From positions 1 to 64,000 of the forward strand of contig NZ_FOIA01000003.1 of NCBI RefSeq assembly GCF_900111605.1: a DNA stretch of 64,000 nt, in the 5' to 3' direction. Below the pieces are notes generated by a model. It ran no database searches and was not told the DNA's origin. It was given only the letters and a program-made list of their open reading frames with translations. Shown here piece by piece: positions 54,828-64,000 of this stretch. The DNA comes from Nitrosomonas marina. GTDB taxonomy: Bacteria; Pseudomonadota; Gammaproteobacteria; Burkholderiales; Nitrosomonadaceae. Every line of letters begins with the position of its first letter. Within the stretch, counting starts at the first letter, position 1. Made by a program: the position numbers and the translations under genes.

Positions 54828-56816
54828 ATGACTCAAATTCGCATGGTTGGCTTCGCTGGTTCGCTGGTACTGGTTGTTTTTGCAGCAATACTGCATTGGA
54901 CGCCCTGGGCCGTTGCAGACAGGGCGTCGCTGACGATTGTATCCTACGGTTTCCTGTTTACAGGATTTATGGGTGCCTGGCTAAGCTTCCCGGACGGATT
55001 TAGCATTAACCGGAAAATTGCAGTAATCATGCTGATATCACTGGTTGCGCGAATGCTGATGGCTGGCGTACCTGAGTCTGATGATGTATACCGCTATTTG
55101 TGGGAAGGAAAGATCGTCAGGGCAGGAGAGAGCCCATACCGGTTTGTGGCTGATCACGCGCATTATGCCGTGTACCGTGATGTCTACTGGGAAAAAATGA
55201 ATCACAGGGACAAGCTGACAGCGTATCCACCGTTGGCGGAGCTGATATTTGCTGCTGTCAGCAGTTTGGCGTATTCGCCATGGGCGTTTAAACTGGTGTT
55301 TATCATCGCCGACCTGTGCGTAGTGGCTTTGTTGGTGCTCATGCTCAGGCGATATGCCTTGGATGTGCGAAATGTTTTAATTTATGCGCTGAACCCGTTA
55401 ACGCTGTTCGCGTTCGCAGGCGAGGCGCATTTTGACGTGCTGATGATACTGGCAATCATGTTATCAGTATTTTGTGCCGAAAGACGCGCCTATGCCGGGG
55501 CCTGGCTATTCCTGGGCATGGCTATTCAAATCAAGGTAATTGCCATTGTACTGATACCGTTTTTTCTTTGGCGCTGCAACTGGCGATATTGCTGGCTGCT
55601 GCTTGTTCCACTGCTGGTACCTTCATTGTATTTTCTGGGAACACTGCACAATATGCTGCAGGGGTTGTGGGAATTTGGTGGAATGAATGCATTCAACGGC
55701 CCGGTGCACAGTGTAATTAATGTTGCGCTGCAAGGCCAAACCGTTTGGTCGATCTTTATTGTAGCGGTCTTATTTGGTTTGATAATGTTAAGCACCATAC
55801 GTATAAGCAAAAATCCGGTCAAAGCAGCTTATCTGTTAATCTCGGCGCTGGTGTTGCTTTCACCCGTTGTGCATTATTGGTACATTTTGTGGATTATCCC
55901 ATTTGTTGCGTTGTATCCTGCTTTGTCATGGCTGGTTTTGAGCTTCACCAGTGGCCTGTATTTTGTATCGTTATACAGTGTCCAGCAGGAAGCAGCATGG
56001 CACTTGCCGGAGTGGGCCATGTGGTGGATGTGGTTGCCTTTTCTGCTGGTGCTGGTGTATGAGCTGCGGTTTTTTGCAGTGAGCGGGTTGCAACCGGAGA
56101 CAGACTGGGGAACACCCAAAACGCTGGCGATCATCATACCCGCGCTGAATGAACAAGACCGGATCAAGGCTTGTCTGGCAGCGGTTTGTTCTCTGAATCC
56201 CCCAGCTGATGAGGTTATTGTGTGCGATGGCGGTTCGATTGACCTGACTCCGGCGCTTGCCAGGCAAATGGGTGCTAGTGTGGTGAACAGTCCGCCTGGA
56301 CGAGGGACGCAAATACTGGCAGGCGTCAGGCATTCACATTCGGACGTGGTGCTGGTTTTGCATGCCGATTGTGTGTGTGAAAAGCCGGTTGGTCAGCGAA
56401 TCCTTGATGTATTGAAATGCAATCCGGATGTTGTTGGCGGAGCAGTCGGGCAGCGATTCACCGGTTCAGGCATATACCTGCTTGTCATTGAAATGCTCAA
56501 TGATGCACGCGCAAGGCTAGGTGGAGCGAGTTTTGGCGATCAGGGTCAGTTTTTCCGGACAGCAGCCATCAATCGGGCAGGTGGTTATCCGGGTTATCCG
56601 CTGATGGAAGATGTGGAACTCAGTCTGCGCATGATGAGGGTCGGTCGTACTGTGTTACTGGATGGAGGAATCCATAATTCAGCACGACAATGGCAACAGG
56701 GTAGCATGAAACGTATCTGGTTAATTTTAAAACTCGTAGCCGTCTTTCGTTGGAATCGGTTACTAAGGCGCGATGTGACGCAAAAACTGTATGCCATTTA
56801 TTACAACCGGAAATAA
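54828..56816 (+). CDS. Fused membrane glycosyltransferase and TIGR04283-like GT2
   Basis: A 662-aa two-part protein. The N-terminal 410 residues have about ten hydrophobic segments with PESDDVYRYLWEGKIVRAG and YPPLAELIFAAVSS, typical of GT-C/GT87-type lipid-linked mannosyltransferases. From about residue 428, TLAIIIPALNEQDRIKACLA, ADEVIVCDGGSIDLT and LVLHADCVCEKPV form a soluble GT2 of the TIGR04283 group, ending with a conserved DQGQFFR and MEDVELSLRMMRVG. The two are usually separate genes. It lies in the same direction and close behind the GT2 at 53298. Confidence 0.82.
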   Translation: MTQIRMVGFAGSLVLVVFAAILHWTPWAVADRASLTIVSYGFLFTGFMGAWLSFPDGFSINRKIAVIMLISLVARMLMAGVPESDDVYRYLWEGKIVRAGESPYRFVADHAHYAVYRDVYWEKMNHRDKLTAYPPLAELIFAAVSSLAYSPWAFKLVFIIADLCVVALLVLMLRRYALDVRNVLIYALNPLTLFAFAGEAHFDVLMILAIMLSVFCAERRAYAGAWLFLGMAIQIKVIAIVLIPFFLWRCNWRYCWLLLVPLLVPSLYFLGTLHNMLQGLWEFGGMNAFNGPVHSVINVALQGQTVWSIFIVAVLFGLIMLSTIRISKNPVKAAYLLISALVLLSPVVHYWYILWIIPFVALYPALSWLVLSFTSGLYFVSLYSVQQEAAWHLPEWAMWWMWLPFLLVLVYELRFFAVSGLQPETDWGTPKTLAIIIPALNEQDRIKACLAAVCSLNPPADEVIVCDGGSIDLTPALARQMGASVVNSPPGRGTQILAGVRHSHSDVVLVLHADCVCEKPVGQRILDVLKCNPDVVGGAVGQRFTGSGIYLLVIEMLNDARARLGGASFGDQGQFFRTAAINRAGGYPGYPLMEDVELSLRMMRVGRTVLLDGGIHNSARQWQQGSMKRIWLILKLVAVFRWNRLLRRDVTQKLYAIYYNRK

Positions 56817-56880
56817 TCCGTACATTGCGTTAACATTACATTCGAATGAACATAGACTGTATAAAAACTAAAGAATAACC

Positions 56881-58266
56881 ATGCATATTCATATCCTTGG
56901 AATTTGTGGGACTTTTATGGGTGGCATAGCCGCCATTGCAAAAGAATCCGGCCATACTGTTACCGGGTGCGATCAAAATGTTTACCCACCCATGAGTACC
57001 CAGCTGGAGTCTTTGGGAATTGCGCTAATTTCAGGTTTTTCAGCGGATCAGATCCAGCTCAAGCCGGATATATTTGTTATTGGCAATGTCGTTACGCGCG
57101 GTAATCCACTGATGGAGGAGATACTGAATCAGAATTTGCCCTATATTTCGGGGCCGCAGTGGCTTTCTGAAAACATTTTAAATACCCGCTGGGTATTGGC
57201 GGTAGCGGGCACGCACGGGAAAACGACTACGAGTTCAATGCTGGCGTGGATTCTGGAATATGCCGGTATGCATCCAGGTTTTCTGATAGGCGGTATTCCA
57301 GAGAACTTCGGCACGTCCGCACGTATTGGAGCGATACCGTCAGTACCACATTCGACAGTACGCGAGGTATCACCGTTTTTTGTGATTGAGGCAGACGAAT
57401 ACGATACGGCATTTTTTGATAAACGGTCAAAATTCGTTCACTATCGTCCCAAAACTGTTATTTTAAATAATCTGGAATTCGACCATGCCGATATTTTTGA
57501 TGACCTTGCTGCAATTATTCGCCAGTTTCATCATTTTGTCCGGATTGTGCCAAACCAGGGAATGATTGTTGCAAATGGAAATGACCAAAATCTGGATCAA
57601 GTGTTGAAGATGGGTTGCTGGACCCCGGTTGAACGGTTTGGTACTCAGGCAGAGTGGTGTACGGTTATCCATGAAGGGAGCGTTTCAGAGGTATTCTTCA
57701 GGAACGAATTACAAGGTATGCTGCAGTGGAATTTGCTGGGACAACATAACCGTGCCAATGCTCTGGCGGCACTTGCTGCCGCACGGCACGCGGGTGTTCC
57801 GGCCAGTACGGGCATCGAAGCCTTGAGTCAGTTTAAAAACGTAAAACGCCGTATGGAAAAGCGCGGTATTGCCAATAATATTACTGTATATGATGATTTT
57901 GCGCATCATCCGACTGCGATACAGACAACAATCGACGGATTGCGCGATCATATTGGAGATGCACGTATACTCGCAGTACTGGAGCCACGATCAAATACCA
58001 TGAAAATGGGCGTATGGAGAGAAAAACTGGCCAGCAGTCTTAACGGTGCTGATGTTGTGTTCTGCTATAGCCATGATGCCGACTGGGTGGAACAGGCGTT
58101 GGCAAGTATAGGTAAGAAAGTAAGGTGTTTCAAAGACTTACATCAGCTTGTCTTAGAAATTGCCGATTCCGCAGAGAGCGGTGATCATGTTTTAATTATG
58201 AGCAATGGTGGTTTTGGTAATATTCATGAGAAATTAATGATGCAGCTCAATCGTGCTAACGCTTGA
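56881..58266 (+). CDS. mpl: UDP-N-acetylmuramate:L-Ala-gamma-D-Glu-meso-DAP ligase Mpl
   Basis: A 461-aa cytoplasmic Mur ligase for peptidoglycan recycling, re-joining the tripeptide to UDP-MurNAc. HILGICGTFMGGIAAIAKESGH is the Mpl N-terminal nucleotide fold, AGTHGKTTTSSML the ATP P-loop, EADEYDTAFFDKRSK the metal site, LGQHNRANALAALAAARH and YDDFAHHPTAI the ligase C-terminal motifs. Length and motif order match Mpl rather than MurC. It starts 64 bases after the GT gene. Confidence 0.95.
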   Translation: MHIHILGICGTFMGGIAAIAKESGHTVTGCDQNVYPPMSTQLESLGIALISGFSADQIQLKPDIFVIGNVVTRGNPLMEEILNQNLPYISGPQWLSENILNTRWVLAVAGTHGKTTTSSMLAWILEYAGMHPGFLIGGIPENFGTSARIGAIPSVPHSTVREVSPFFVIEADEYDTAFFDKRSKFVHYRPKTVILNNLEFDHADIFDDLAAIIRQFHHFVRIVPNQGMIVANGNDQNLDQVLKMGCWTPVERFGTQAEWCTVIHEGSVSEVFFRNELQGMLQWNLLGQHNRANALAALAAARHAGVPASTGIEALSQFKNVKRRMEKRGIANNITVYDDFAHHPTAIQTTIDGLRDHIGDARILAVLEPRSNTMKMGVWREKLASSLNGADVVFCYSHDADWVEQALASIGKKVRCFKDLHQLVLEIADSAESGDHVLIMSNGGFGNIHEKLMMQLNRANA

Positions 58267-58274
58267 AGGCAATA

Positions 58275-58296
58275 GCCAGCTGACCCAAGAGCTGGC
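58275..58296. terminator. Stem-loop between convergent mpl and the YdcZ-like gene
   Basis: GCCAGCT (58275-58281) and AGCTGGC (58290-58296) form a perfect 7-bp stem with an 8-base loop in the gap between the two convergent genes. There is no T tract on either side, so termination may need Rho. Its position suggests a shared 3' boundary. Confidence 0.45.
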
Positions 58297-58297
58297 G

Positions 58298-58741
58298 TCA
58301 GTCTGCTCGTACCAGTATGACTCCGATGAGTATCAAAATCAGTCCAATGATTTTTTGCATGCTGACTGCTTTTGTATCCATGCCTATTAATCCGAAATGA
58401 TCAATAAAAATCGAACCAATTAGCTGTCCTGCAATGATGCAGACAATAAATGCAGCCATACCGAGTACAGGCGCAATAATAATGCTGCTTGTGACAAAAA
58501 CAGCGCCGGCTATGCCGCCGATAACTATCCACCACGGCAGCGTGGTAATTTGGGCTGTATTTTTGCCGCCGTCGTAGAGCAGCCACAGCACCATCATCAG
58601 CATACAACTGATAAACAGGGAAATCGTTGCGGCAAACAGCGGACTATCAAGTATTCTTGCCATTGACGCATTGATAGGCGGTTGAAACGATATGAGCACG
58701 CCAACAACCAGGGCGACGAGTATATATGCGGTGTTATTCAT
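58298..58741 (-). CDS. DMT-family transporter, YdcZ (DUF606) type
   Basis: A 147-aa membrane protein with about five hydrophobic segments. VVGVLISFQPPINASMARIL and FIVCIIAGQLIGSIFIDHFG are DUF606/YdcZ hallmarks, half-size relatives of EamA transporters that usually act as pairs or dimers. The ATG at 58741 is preferred over an in-frame ATG three codons upstream, as MNNT fits family starts. It follows apt after 64 bases in the same direction. Confidence 0.8.
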   Translation of the reverse strand: MNNTAYILVALVVGVLISFQPPINASMARILDSPLFAATISLFISCMLMMVLWLLYDGGKNTAQITTLPWWIVIGGIAGAVFVTSSIIIAPVLGMAAFIVCIIAGQLIGSIFIDHFGLIGMDTKAVSMQKIIGLILILIGVILVRAD

Positions 58742-58805
58742 GACAGGCAATGCATAAATGCTGCAATTGTATGTATAGCTGTATTATTCCGATTTTATTA
58801 TAAGA

Positions 58806-59333
58806 TTAGTCGTTACCAAATTCGCATAAAGAAAATACCTTGCAGCCCAATTGCTCCAGGCGTTTACGACCACCGGCATCTGGTAAATCTATTACAAAGC
58901 AGCACTCAATCACGTCGCCACCCATCTCCCGGATTAATCTGACAGCAGCCTCGGCTGTACCGCCGGTAGCGATCAAATCATCGACAAGCAAAATACGGTC
59001 TCCAGGTTGAATGGCGTCGACGTGGATTTCAATACGGTCGCTGCCGTATTCCAGTTGATAGTCACGGCCGACAGTTTGGGCCGGCAGCTTGTTTTGTTTG
59101 CGTATCGGAACAAAACCGGTTTCAAGCTGATACGCCACGGGTGCACCAATAATAAATCCCCGCGATTCAATACCGACAACCTTACTGATGTGTTGTGACT
59201 GATAGCGTTTTACGATTTCTTGCACAGTTGTGCGTAAACCGACAGGGTCTTTTAACAGTGTGGTAATGTCGCGAAACATAATTCCCGGGTGAGGGTGGTG
59301 GGGAATTGTGCGAATACGGGATTTAATTGGCAT
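58806..59333 (-). CDS. apt: Adenine phosphoribosyltransferase
   Basis: A 175-aa purine salvage enzyme converting adenine and PRPP to [24 protein letters not shown] and [16 protein letters not shown] are Apt signatures, and [19 protein letters not shown] is the PRPP-binding motif. Length matches the family. A short gap and the same orientation put it upstream of the YdcZ-like gene. Confidence 0.95.
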   Translation of the reverse strand: MPIKSRIRTIPHHPHPGIMFRDITTLLKDPVGLRTTVQEIVKRYQSQHISKVVGIESRGFIIGAPVAYQLETGFVPIRKQNKLPAQTVGRDYQLEYGSDRIEIHVDAIQPGDRILLVDDLIATGGTAEAAVRLIREMGGDVIECCFVIDLPDAGGRKRLEQLGCKVFSLCEFGND

Positions 59334-59699
59334 AAATGTGTCGGAAAACCTGGAAAAGTGAGTAATAAAGAGATTTATGAAGCCTAAGAGGCTTAACCTG
59401 CAGACAGCGCATCACTGTCAGAGTGGCCTGCTGGATTCAGAAGAGAGCAGAATCTTGTTTCGATACAAAGAAACCCAAAAGTCATAATCCAACGCTTCTT
59501 CTTTGAGAACCGGCATTTTGGTTTGCGTTCGTTATCCGTTATCAATTGTTTTCGGTGGCATTGATACTGGTTTGGTTTATTGCAATGAATCACCGATTAT
59601 ATTTCTTGTGACTTGCAAATAGAAAACGGCTCCAACCTGTCGGAAGGAGCCGTTCGGGCTAAATCATTAAATCAATATACAATAATGCGAGTATATTGC
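59334..59699. other. Intergenic region between apt and nirK
   Basis: About 366 bases between two minus-strand genes. It contains the nirK terminator at 59620-59654 and should carry the apt promoter. No open frame worth calling and no further element was recognised. Confidence 0.5.
59620..59654 (-). terminator. Rho-independent terminator of nirK
   Basis: AACGGCTCC (59625-59633) and GGAGCCGTT (59646-59654) form a perfect 9-bp stem. On the minus strand the stem is followed by TTTTCTATTT, a moderate T tract. It lies 46 bases after the nirK stop and fits a single-gene nirK transcript. Confidence 0.8.
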
Positions 59700-60803
59700 T
59701 TAGTGATCCATGGCTGCTTTGGCGTCAAAGCTGTCAGGGGCCTTGACTTGGGTCATCATGTCGTCGTCCCATTCGCCTTCAACATTCATATGTAGGGCAG
59801 CTCCCAACAGAACAGCTTCAATCAGATTGTGACTGAGGTATACATACAGACCTGGCTGATGGAATTCATAGGCTGCAGCCACTGCTGAACCGGCTGGAAC
59901 AAACCATGTTTCCTGGCTGGTCAAGGGTACATCGCTGAATGAACCGCCTACCCAGTACAGGTCGGCGTGACCACCGATCAGATGCGGGTAGGAAGGACGA
60001 TTTGCCTGAGAATGGATAAACAATACTTTTTCGCCAACTTTAGCTGACAATGCATTGTCGCCTGTAATTGCACCTACAGCGCCGTTAAATACAACGTGTG
60101 TAGGGATCAGGCCTTTAGCCAGCTCAAGCATTTCGTGCATGCCGGCAGCTGGAGTTGCGAATTCTTTGAATTTACCTTTGCCATCGTTAGGCAGATAGTA
60201 ATCCTGTTCACCGATGTAGAATGCACGGTCATAACGGTATGGTTTGCCTTCAGCGTCTTTCAGGCCGTCACGCGGCAATACCATGATTGCGCCATTCATA
60301 CCGGAGATAACGTGGAATGGAATCATTGTTCCACCCGGTGCGCAGTGATAAACGAAAACGCCAGGTTTGACCGCTTTCCAGCGTAAAACAACTTCTTCAC
60401 CAGGCTGAATCAAGGTCAGGCCGGCACCACCCAATGCACCAGTCGCAGCGTGAAAATCGACATTATGTGCGAGTGTGCTTTCTTTTGGATTAACCAGTGT
60501 CAGTTCAACATAGTCGCCTTCGTGTACAACGATCAGTGGACCAGGAACAGAACCGTTAAACGTGAGTGCCCAGACATTTGCGCCAGGGGCAACTTCCATG
60601 AGTACTTCTTTTGTTTCCATGCGGACTTCAACGACTTTTGGTCCACCTTTAGCGACCTGATCGTGCTTGGGAACTGCGGGCGGTGCCACCAGTTCCTGTT
60701 TTACACGCGGTAATTTTGAGATGTCGGTTGCGGCTACAGCAGCTTGTGTAGCAGCAAAACACAACAATCCCAGTCCAAAAACAGCTTGAACAGCTTTAAT
60801 CAT
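59700..60803 (-). CDS. nirK: Copper-containing nitrite reductase NirK
   Basis: A 367-aa periplasmic enzyme reducing nitrite to NO, with a signal peptide ending near AAVAA. The ATG at 60803 is set by a GGAGGGAG ribosome site; an in-frame ATG at 60815 overlaps it. By alignment to known NirK, type 1 copper ligands are His113, Cys154, His164 and Met169 ([27 protein letters not shown]). Type 2 ligands are His118, His153 and His325 (YLSHNLIEA); Asp116 and His274 are the catalytic pair. All are intact. Unlike the N. europaea ncgABC-nirK operon, no multicopper oxidase or cytochrome gene is adjacent. In ammonia oxidisers NirK is linked to nitrite tolerance and NO production. Confidence 0.95.
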   Translation of the reverse strand: MIKAVQAVFGLGLLCFAATQAAVAATDISKLPRVKQELVAPPAVPKHDQVAKGGPKVVEVRMETKEVLMEVAPGANVWALTFNGSVPGPLIVVHEGDYVELTLVNPKESTLAHNVDFHAATGALGGAGLTLIQPGEEVVLRWKAVKPGVFVYHCAPGGTMIPFHVISGMNGAIMVLPRDGLKDAEGKPYRYDRAFYIGEQDYYLPNDGKGKFKEFATPAAGMHEMLELAKGLIPTHVVFNGAVGAITGDNALSAKVGEKVLFIHSQANRPSYPHLIGGHADLYWVGGSFSDVPLTSQETWFVPAGSAVAAAYEFHQPGLYVYLSHNLIEAVLLGAALHMNVEGEWDDDMMTQVKAPDSFDAKAAMDH

Positions 60804-60864
60804 ATCTCCCTCCATAAATGATAAATTTTGCGTTTGTTATATACGCCTTCTTATCTGTCGATGT

Positions 60865-60882
60865 ATCATTTTCGTAAATGAT
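60865..60882. promoter_or_regulatory. Palindromic operator candidate upstream of nirK
   Basis: ATCATTT-TCGT-AAATGAT (60865-60882) is a perfect inverted repeat, 7-bp arms with a 4-base spacer, about 62 bases before the nirK ATG. NO-responsive NsrR sites are AT-rich inverted repeats of similar form, and nirK of Nitrosomonas is known to be NsrR-controlled, but this exact sequence is not proven to bind NsrR. Confidence 0.45.
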
Positions 60883-61006
60883 GAATATCTACAAACCTTA
60901 TACATAGACACCTGCCCTTTTTTCAAAGTTTCAAAGAGCAAAGGGCGGAACGCAGACTATACACTTTCGCAGTGAGGCTGTCCATGTCTGTACGCTGAAT
61001 AAAAGT

Positions 61007-61027
61007 GAAAAAACCCTTAAAAAAGGG
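61007..61027 (-). terminator. Rho-independent terminator of the CPA2 antiporter gene
   Basis: On the minus strand CCCTT, four T, AAGGG form a small stem-loop (61014-61027), followed by six T (61013-61008). It lies about 90 bases after the antiporter stop codon, upstream of the nirK promoter region. The stem is short, so strength is uncertain. Confidence 0.6.
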
Positions 61028-61114
61028 CATGTTGGCAGTAGGGTTACTTGTGGCGGCGCAGGATTTCAGTTTGATATCTGCTCCATGATTGCGTACAACA
61101 CAGTTGGTGCCGTT

Positions 61115-63097
61115 TTATCCCTGCATGAGACGGATTTCCGCTGCAGCCAGGTTTTCCTGTGTTCCTCTGAGAACCACGACATCGCCGGCTTCAAGCCGGG
61201 TTTCATCCGACGGTAGCAAACCTCTGATATTCCGCCTTCTGACTGCGGTTACTTCAACCGATAAATCGGGCAGGCAAAGTTCGCCGAGTGTTTTACTGAC
61301 GGCAGCAGCGCCGGGTGTGATTGTGATGGTCAGTAATCGGGGCAGCAAACGCTCATGGCCTTCATCACTTTCATCCGTTACGCCGTAATAAAAACCGCGA
61401 AAAAGACTATAACGCTGTTCACGTGTCTGACGGATACGCCTCAATATGCGTCCGGTAGATACATCCATGAACATCAATGCATGAGAAGCCAACATTAAGC
61501 TGCCTTCGAGGATTTCCGCAACCACTTCGGTGGCGCCAGCCTCTTTCAATAAATCAATGTCTGAGTCGTCGCGCGTCCGTACAACGACAGTAAGCTCAGG
61601 TCGCAATATACGGACATGGTTTAAAATCTTGAGTGCAGAAACAGTGTCTGCATAACTGACGACCAGAACTTTTGCGCGGAGTACGCCCGCGGCTATCAAT
61701 ACTTCTTTGCGTGCTGCGTCACCATAGACAACAGCTTCTCCGGCCATTTTTGCTTCATGAATTCGGCGCGGATCCAGATCCAACGCAATAAAGGGAACAG
61801 ATTCCTGCTCCAGTAGGCGAGACAGATTCTGCCCACTTCTTCCATAGCCGCAAATAATGACGTGATTCTGCTCCGCTATCGTTTGTGCGGCTATGGTAGT
61901 GATTTCCATTGCGCGTTGCATCCATTCGGATGTGTAAAACCGCTGTATGACGCGCTCGCTGTATTCGATCATGAAGGGTGCCAGCAGCATTGACAGTACC
62001 ATGGCCGCCAAAACGGGCTGCAGTATGGCATTATCAATCAGTCCGTGCATCGTGGCCTGTGCCAGCAAAACAAAACCGAACTCGCCGCCCTGTGCCAGGC
62101 TCATTCCGGTACGGAGTGCTGTGTTGGGTTGTGTCCCAAATAGCCGTGACAGGCCCGTAATCAGGATTATTTTCAGAATGATCAATCCGGTGAGAATCAC
62201 GGCCACCCATAGAAAATTATCGATCACCACCTGAATATCCAGCAGCATGCCGATGGTGACAAAAAACAGGCCCAGCAAGATGTCACGGAATGGTTTGATG
62301 TCGTCCTCAACCTGATAGCGATATTCGGTTTCAGAGATCAGCATCCCTGCCAGGAAAGCGCCCAGCGCCAATGATAAACCTGCCAGTTCGGTCAGCCAGG
62401 CCAGACCGAGCGTAATTAGTAAAACATTTAAAACAAACAGTTCCGAAGATTTCTGCTGCGCCACTACATGAAACCAGGGACGCATGAGGCGTTGACCAAA
62501 AAATAAAATGAGCGTCAGTACAGCCAGAGCTTTCAGTGCGGCGGCGGCAAGCACGTTGCCGTATTCAATGGATTCGTTTTCGAATGAGGTCGCCAATGCC
62601 GGTATGACGATCAGCAGGGGGATAACCGCCAAGTCCTGAAAAAGCAATACGCCGATTACCTGCCTGCCGTGCAGTGTATTTAACTCCAGCCGTTCAGACA
62701 GCATTTTGATGACGATTGCTGTGGAAGACATTGCCAGCGCTCCGCCTATGACGAGACCAACGCGCCAGTCTAAATTAAGTAGCCAGGCGATCGCCATGAC
62801 GATAACAATGCTGATGACAACCTGTAAAGTGCCAAATCCGAAGACTATGCGCTTCATGGTAACCAGCTTGGGCAGACTGAATTCAAGGCCGATACTGAAC
62901 ATGAGAAAAACAACTCCGAATTCTGCAAGATGACGAGTCTCTTCATTATCGGGTATCCAGCCCAGAGCATGTGGACCGATCAGCACGCCGGATAAAAGAT
63001 ACCCCAGCATCGGAGGCAGCCGCAGCAGTCTGAAAATGACGACTGCAAATACCGCAGTCGATAGTAAAATCAGTATGGGTAAAAGTGAGTCTGTCAT
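61115..63097 (-). CDS. CPA2 family cation:proton antiporter (Kef/KefB-like) with TrkA domains
   Basis: A 660-aa protein: about twelve hydrophobic segments, then TrkA-N and TrkA-C domains. GALAMSSTAIVIKMLSERLELN and LFQDLAVIPLLIV are transporter signatures with the essential Asp. HVIICGYGRSGQNLSRLLEQE is the Rossmann NAD-binding motif of TrkA-N, and VSKTLGELCLPDLSVEVTAV the TrkA-C start. Length and layout fit K+/H+ antiporters of the KefB/RosB type. The ATG at 63097 fits family starts; the in-frame upstream ATG adds 28 unrelated residues. Confidence 0.9.
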   Translation of the reverse strand: MTDSLLPILILLSTAVFAVVIFRLLRLPPMLGYLLSGVLIGPHALGWIPDNEETRHLAEFGVVFLMFSIGLEFSLPKLVTMKRIVFGFGTLQVVISIVIVMAIAWLLNLDWRVGLVIGGALAMSSTAIVIKMLSERLELNTLHGRQVIGVLLFQDLAVIPLLIVIPALATSFENESIEYGNVLAAAALKALAVLTLILFFGQRLMRPWFHVVAQQKSSELFVLNVLLITLGLAWLTELAGLSLALGAFLAGMLISETEYRYQVEDDIKPFRDILLGLFFVTIGMLLDIQVVIDNFLWVAVILTGLIILKIILITGLSRLFGTQPNTALRTGMSLAQGGEFGFVLLAQATMHGLIDNAILQPVLAAMVLSMLLAPFMIEYSERVIQRFYTSEWMQRAMEITTIAAQTIAEQNHVIICGYGRSGQNLSRLLEQESVPFIALDLDPRRIHEAKMAGEAVVYGDAARKEVLIAAGVLRAKVLVVSYADTVSALKILNHVRILRPELTVVVRTRDDSDIDLLKEAGATEVVAEILEGSLMLASHALMFMDVSTGRILRRIRQTREQRYSLFRGFYYGVTDESDEGHERLLPRLLTITITPGAAAVSKTLGELCLPDLSVEVTAVRRRNIRGLLPSDETRLEAGDVVVLRGTQENLAAAEIRLMQG

Positions 63098-63556
63098 GAA
63101 TGATAACGTATTGATAAATCGTGAGCCGGTAACGAGATTCTGTCGACTTGCACGGCAGTAAGAGTCATCGTTGAACATCAACCACGTGAACCTATCATAT
63201 CAAAAAAATAATTTTGCGTATGTTTACTGTTTGTCTACTGTTTCCCGGCGTTGTTTTCCGTTGGATAAAGCCGGTTATTACCGAGTGGATTATTCCAATT
63301 TGTCCTATGCCTCCAGGCGTTGGGGTACAAGAATAATAATGATCAGACCTGAGATGTGTTAGTTATTTGATATGATCAAATCGTTTAAGAGCAGCGACCG
63401 CAGTTGGTCAACGGTTTTTTAGTGATGGACGCGAACCGAATACCGGGAAACAGATTGCTGTATATTCCGTCTGATGGGTCTTGTTTGTGTGAATTTGCAA
63501 ATACACTTTATATCGAGATGATTTCCGGGTAGCCTATATCGAAAACTGAGATCGCC
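63098..63556. other. Intergenic region between antiporter and DUF2798 gene
   Basis: About 460 bases, divergent, so promoters for both neighbours are expected. No clear -35/-10 pair, operator or gene was recognised; a short frame at 63171-63362 shows no family resemblance. Confidence 0.4.
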
Positions 63557-63787
63557 ATGAAACAAAAAATTTTGCTCCATTTGATTTATAGCCTGATGAT
63601 GTCTGCAGTAATGACAGGTTGCGTATCTGCAACGGTCACTGCAGTCAATCTTGGTTTCTCAAATGAGTATATAGAAGAATGGCTTTATTCATGGAGCATT
63701 GCTTTTCCGGTTGGTTTCGGTTTACTGTTGCTGGTTTCGCCATTCTTAAAACGAACTGCCGAATCGATTGTGGGAATCTGGAATTAG
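63557..63787 (+). CDS. Small DUF2798 membrane protein
   Basis: A 76-aa protein with two hydrophobic segments (LIYSLMMSAVMTGCVSATVTAV and WSIAFPVGFGLLLLVSPFL) and the DUF2798 pattern with the ending RTAESIVG. Probably an inner-membrane hairpin, function unknown. The remaining 213 bases to the window end show no gene I can support. Confidence 0.8.
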   Translation: MKQKILLHLIYSLMMSAVMTGCVSATVTAVNLGFSNEYIEEWLYSWSIAFPVGFGLLLLVSPFLKRTAESIVGIWN

Positions 63788-64000
63788 ATTGTTCAGGGTC
63801 TTTTTTCTTGAATAAACTCATACAGGATGTGACAGGACACGCACGCGTGTTTCAATATCGAACAAGTTGTCCTGATTTTTGAAGTTAACGGGGTATAGAC
63901 TCAACAGTTATTCTGGAGAAATATGAAATTGATTTGCAGGTCAAATACAATAAATTAATGTTTTTCAATTTCCCAGAACAGTTTCTTTTGCCAGCCAGCC

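Larger units (their letters stand above)
60804..61114. other. Intergenic region upstream of nirK and downstream of the antiporter
   Basis: About 310 bases holding the nirK promoter region with an 18-base inverted repeat (60865-60882) and the antiporter terminator (61007-61027), both listed separately. No open frame is supportable. Confidence 0.5.

Noticed and set aside
63361..63430. Terminator-like ACCG...CGGTTTTTT after 63390
   Set aside because: The stem is only four base pairs and no gene ends just upstream on the plus strand.
1..64000. tRNA or rRNA genes, CRISPR arrays, complete insertion sequences
   Set aside because: No tRNA-like T-loop signatures with matching arms, no regularly spaced repeats and no transposase frame were seen on reading both strands.

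Overview
The window looks like a chromosome segment of a moderate-GC betaproteobacterium, most likely an ammonia oxidiser of the Nitrosomonas type. This is inferred from the gene set, not from a marker gene: a copper nitrite reductase (NirK), a long DUF2309/DabA inorganic-carbon pump locus with several NuoL/NuoM-like subunits, a diheme HzsA-like protein and a PEP-CTERM-sorted exoprotein. No rRNA, tRNA, CRISPR array, intact insertion sequence or prophage was seen.

Layout. 1-2.8 kb (minus): the 5' part of a secreted beta-propeller/diheme protein that runs off the left edge. 3.35-4.88 kb: M32 carboxypeptidase. 5.2-18.2 kb: an inorganic-carbon block, with a SulP transporter lacking a STAS domain, a UspA protein, then a tightly packed six-gene unit (NuoM-like, DabA, NuoL/DabB-like, NuoM-like, NuoM-like, CsoSCA-like carbonic anhydrase) closed by a strong terminator at 18152-18187. 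This extended DAB cluster is the most interesting system here. 18.2-26.8 kb: proline iminopeptidase, patatin phospholipase, TerC, UspA, a metallo-beta-lactamase-fold hydrolase beside a GAF-GspE ATPase, a DUF2141 protein and an alpha/beta hydrolase.

27.2-31.6 kb: a DUF547 protein followed by pstSCAB, with overlapping or nearly touching genes. 31.6-35.4 kb: an accessory-looking patch of abrupt composition changes. It holds an AT-rich PEP-CTERM lipase-like gene with a frameshift in a T9 tract and a sigma-54-like promoter upstream, a GC-richer DUF1566 gene apparently missing its signal peptide, and a HigBA-type toxin-antitoxin pair. 35.7-45 kb: alpha/beta hydrolase and MlaA lipoprotein, PatZ-like acetyltransferase, DinG-family helicase and an MscS-like membrane protein. 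45-52 kb: a second DUF2141 paralogue, Tex, DUF2845, a phytol/dolichol-kinase-like membrane protein, DUF4126, a DCC-family protein and a class 3 lipase lipoprotein.

52-58.3 kb: a divergent pentameric ligand-gated channel-like protein (minus), two glycosyltransferase genes (the second a fusion of a membrane GT and a GT2 domain) and Mpl. 58.3-63.1 kb (minus): a YdcZ-like transporter, Apt, NirK with its own terminator and an upstream palindrome, and a CPA2/Kef-type antiporter. A small DUF2798 protein closes the window.

How the genes work together: the SulP protein and the DAB unit together would supply and hydrate inorganic carbon for autotrophic growth. PstSCAB supplies phosphate. NirK deals with nitrite and NO made during ammonia oxidation. 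Functions are assigned by motif recognition from translated sequence; no database search was run.
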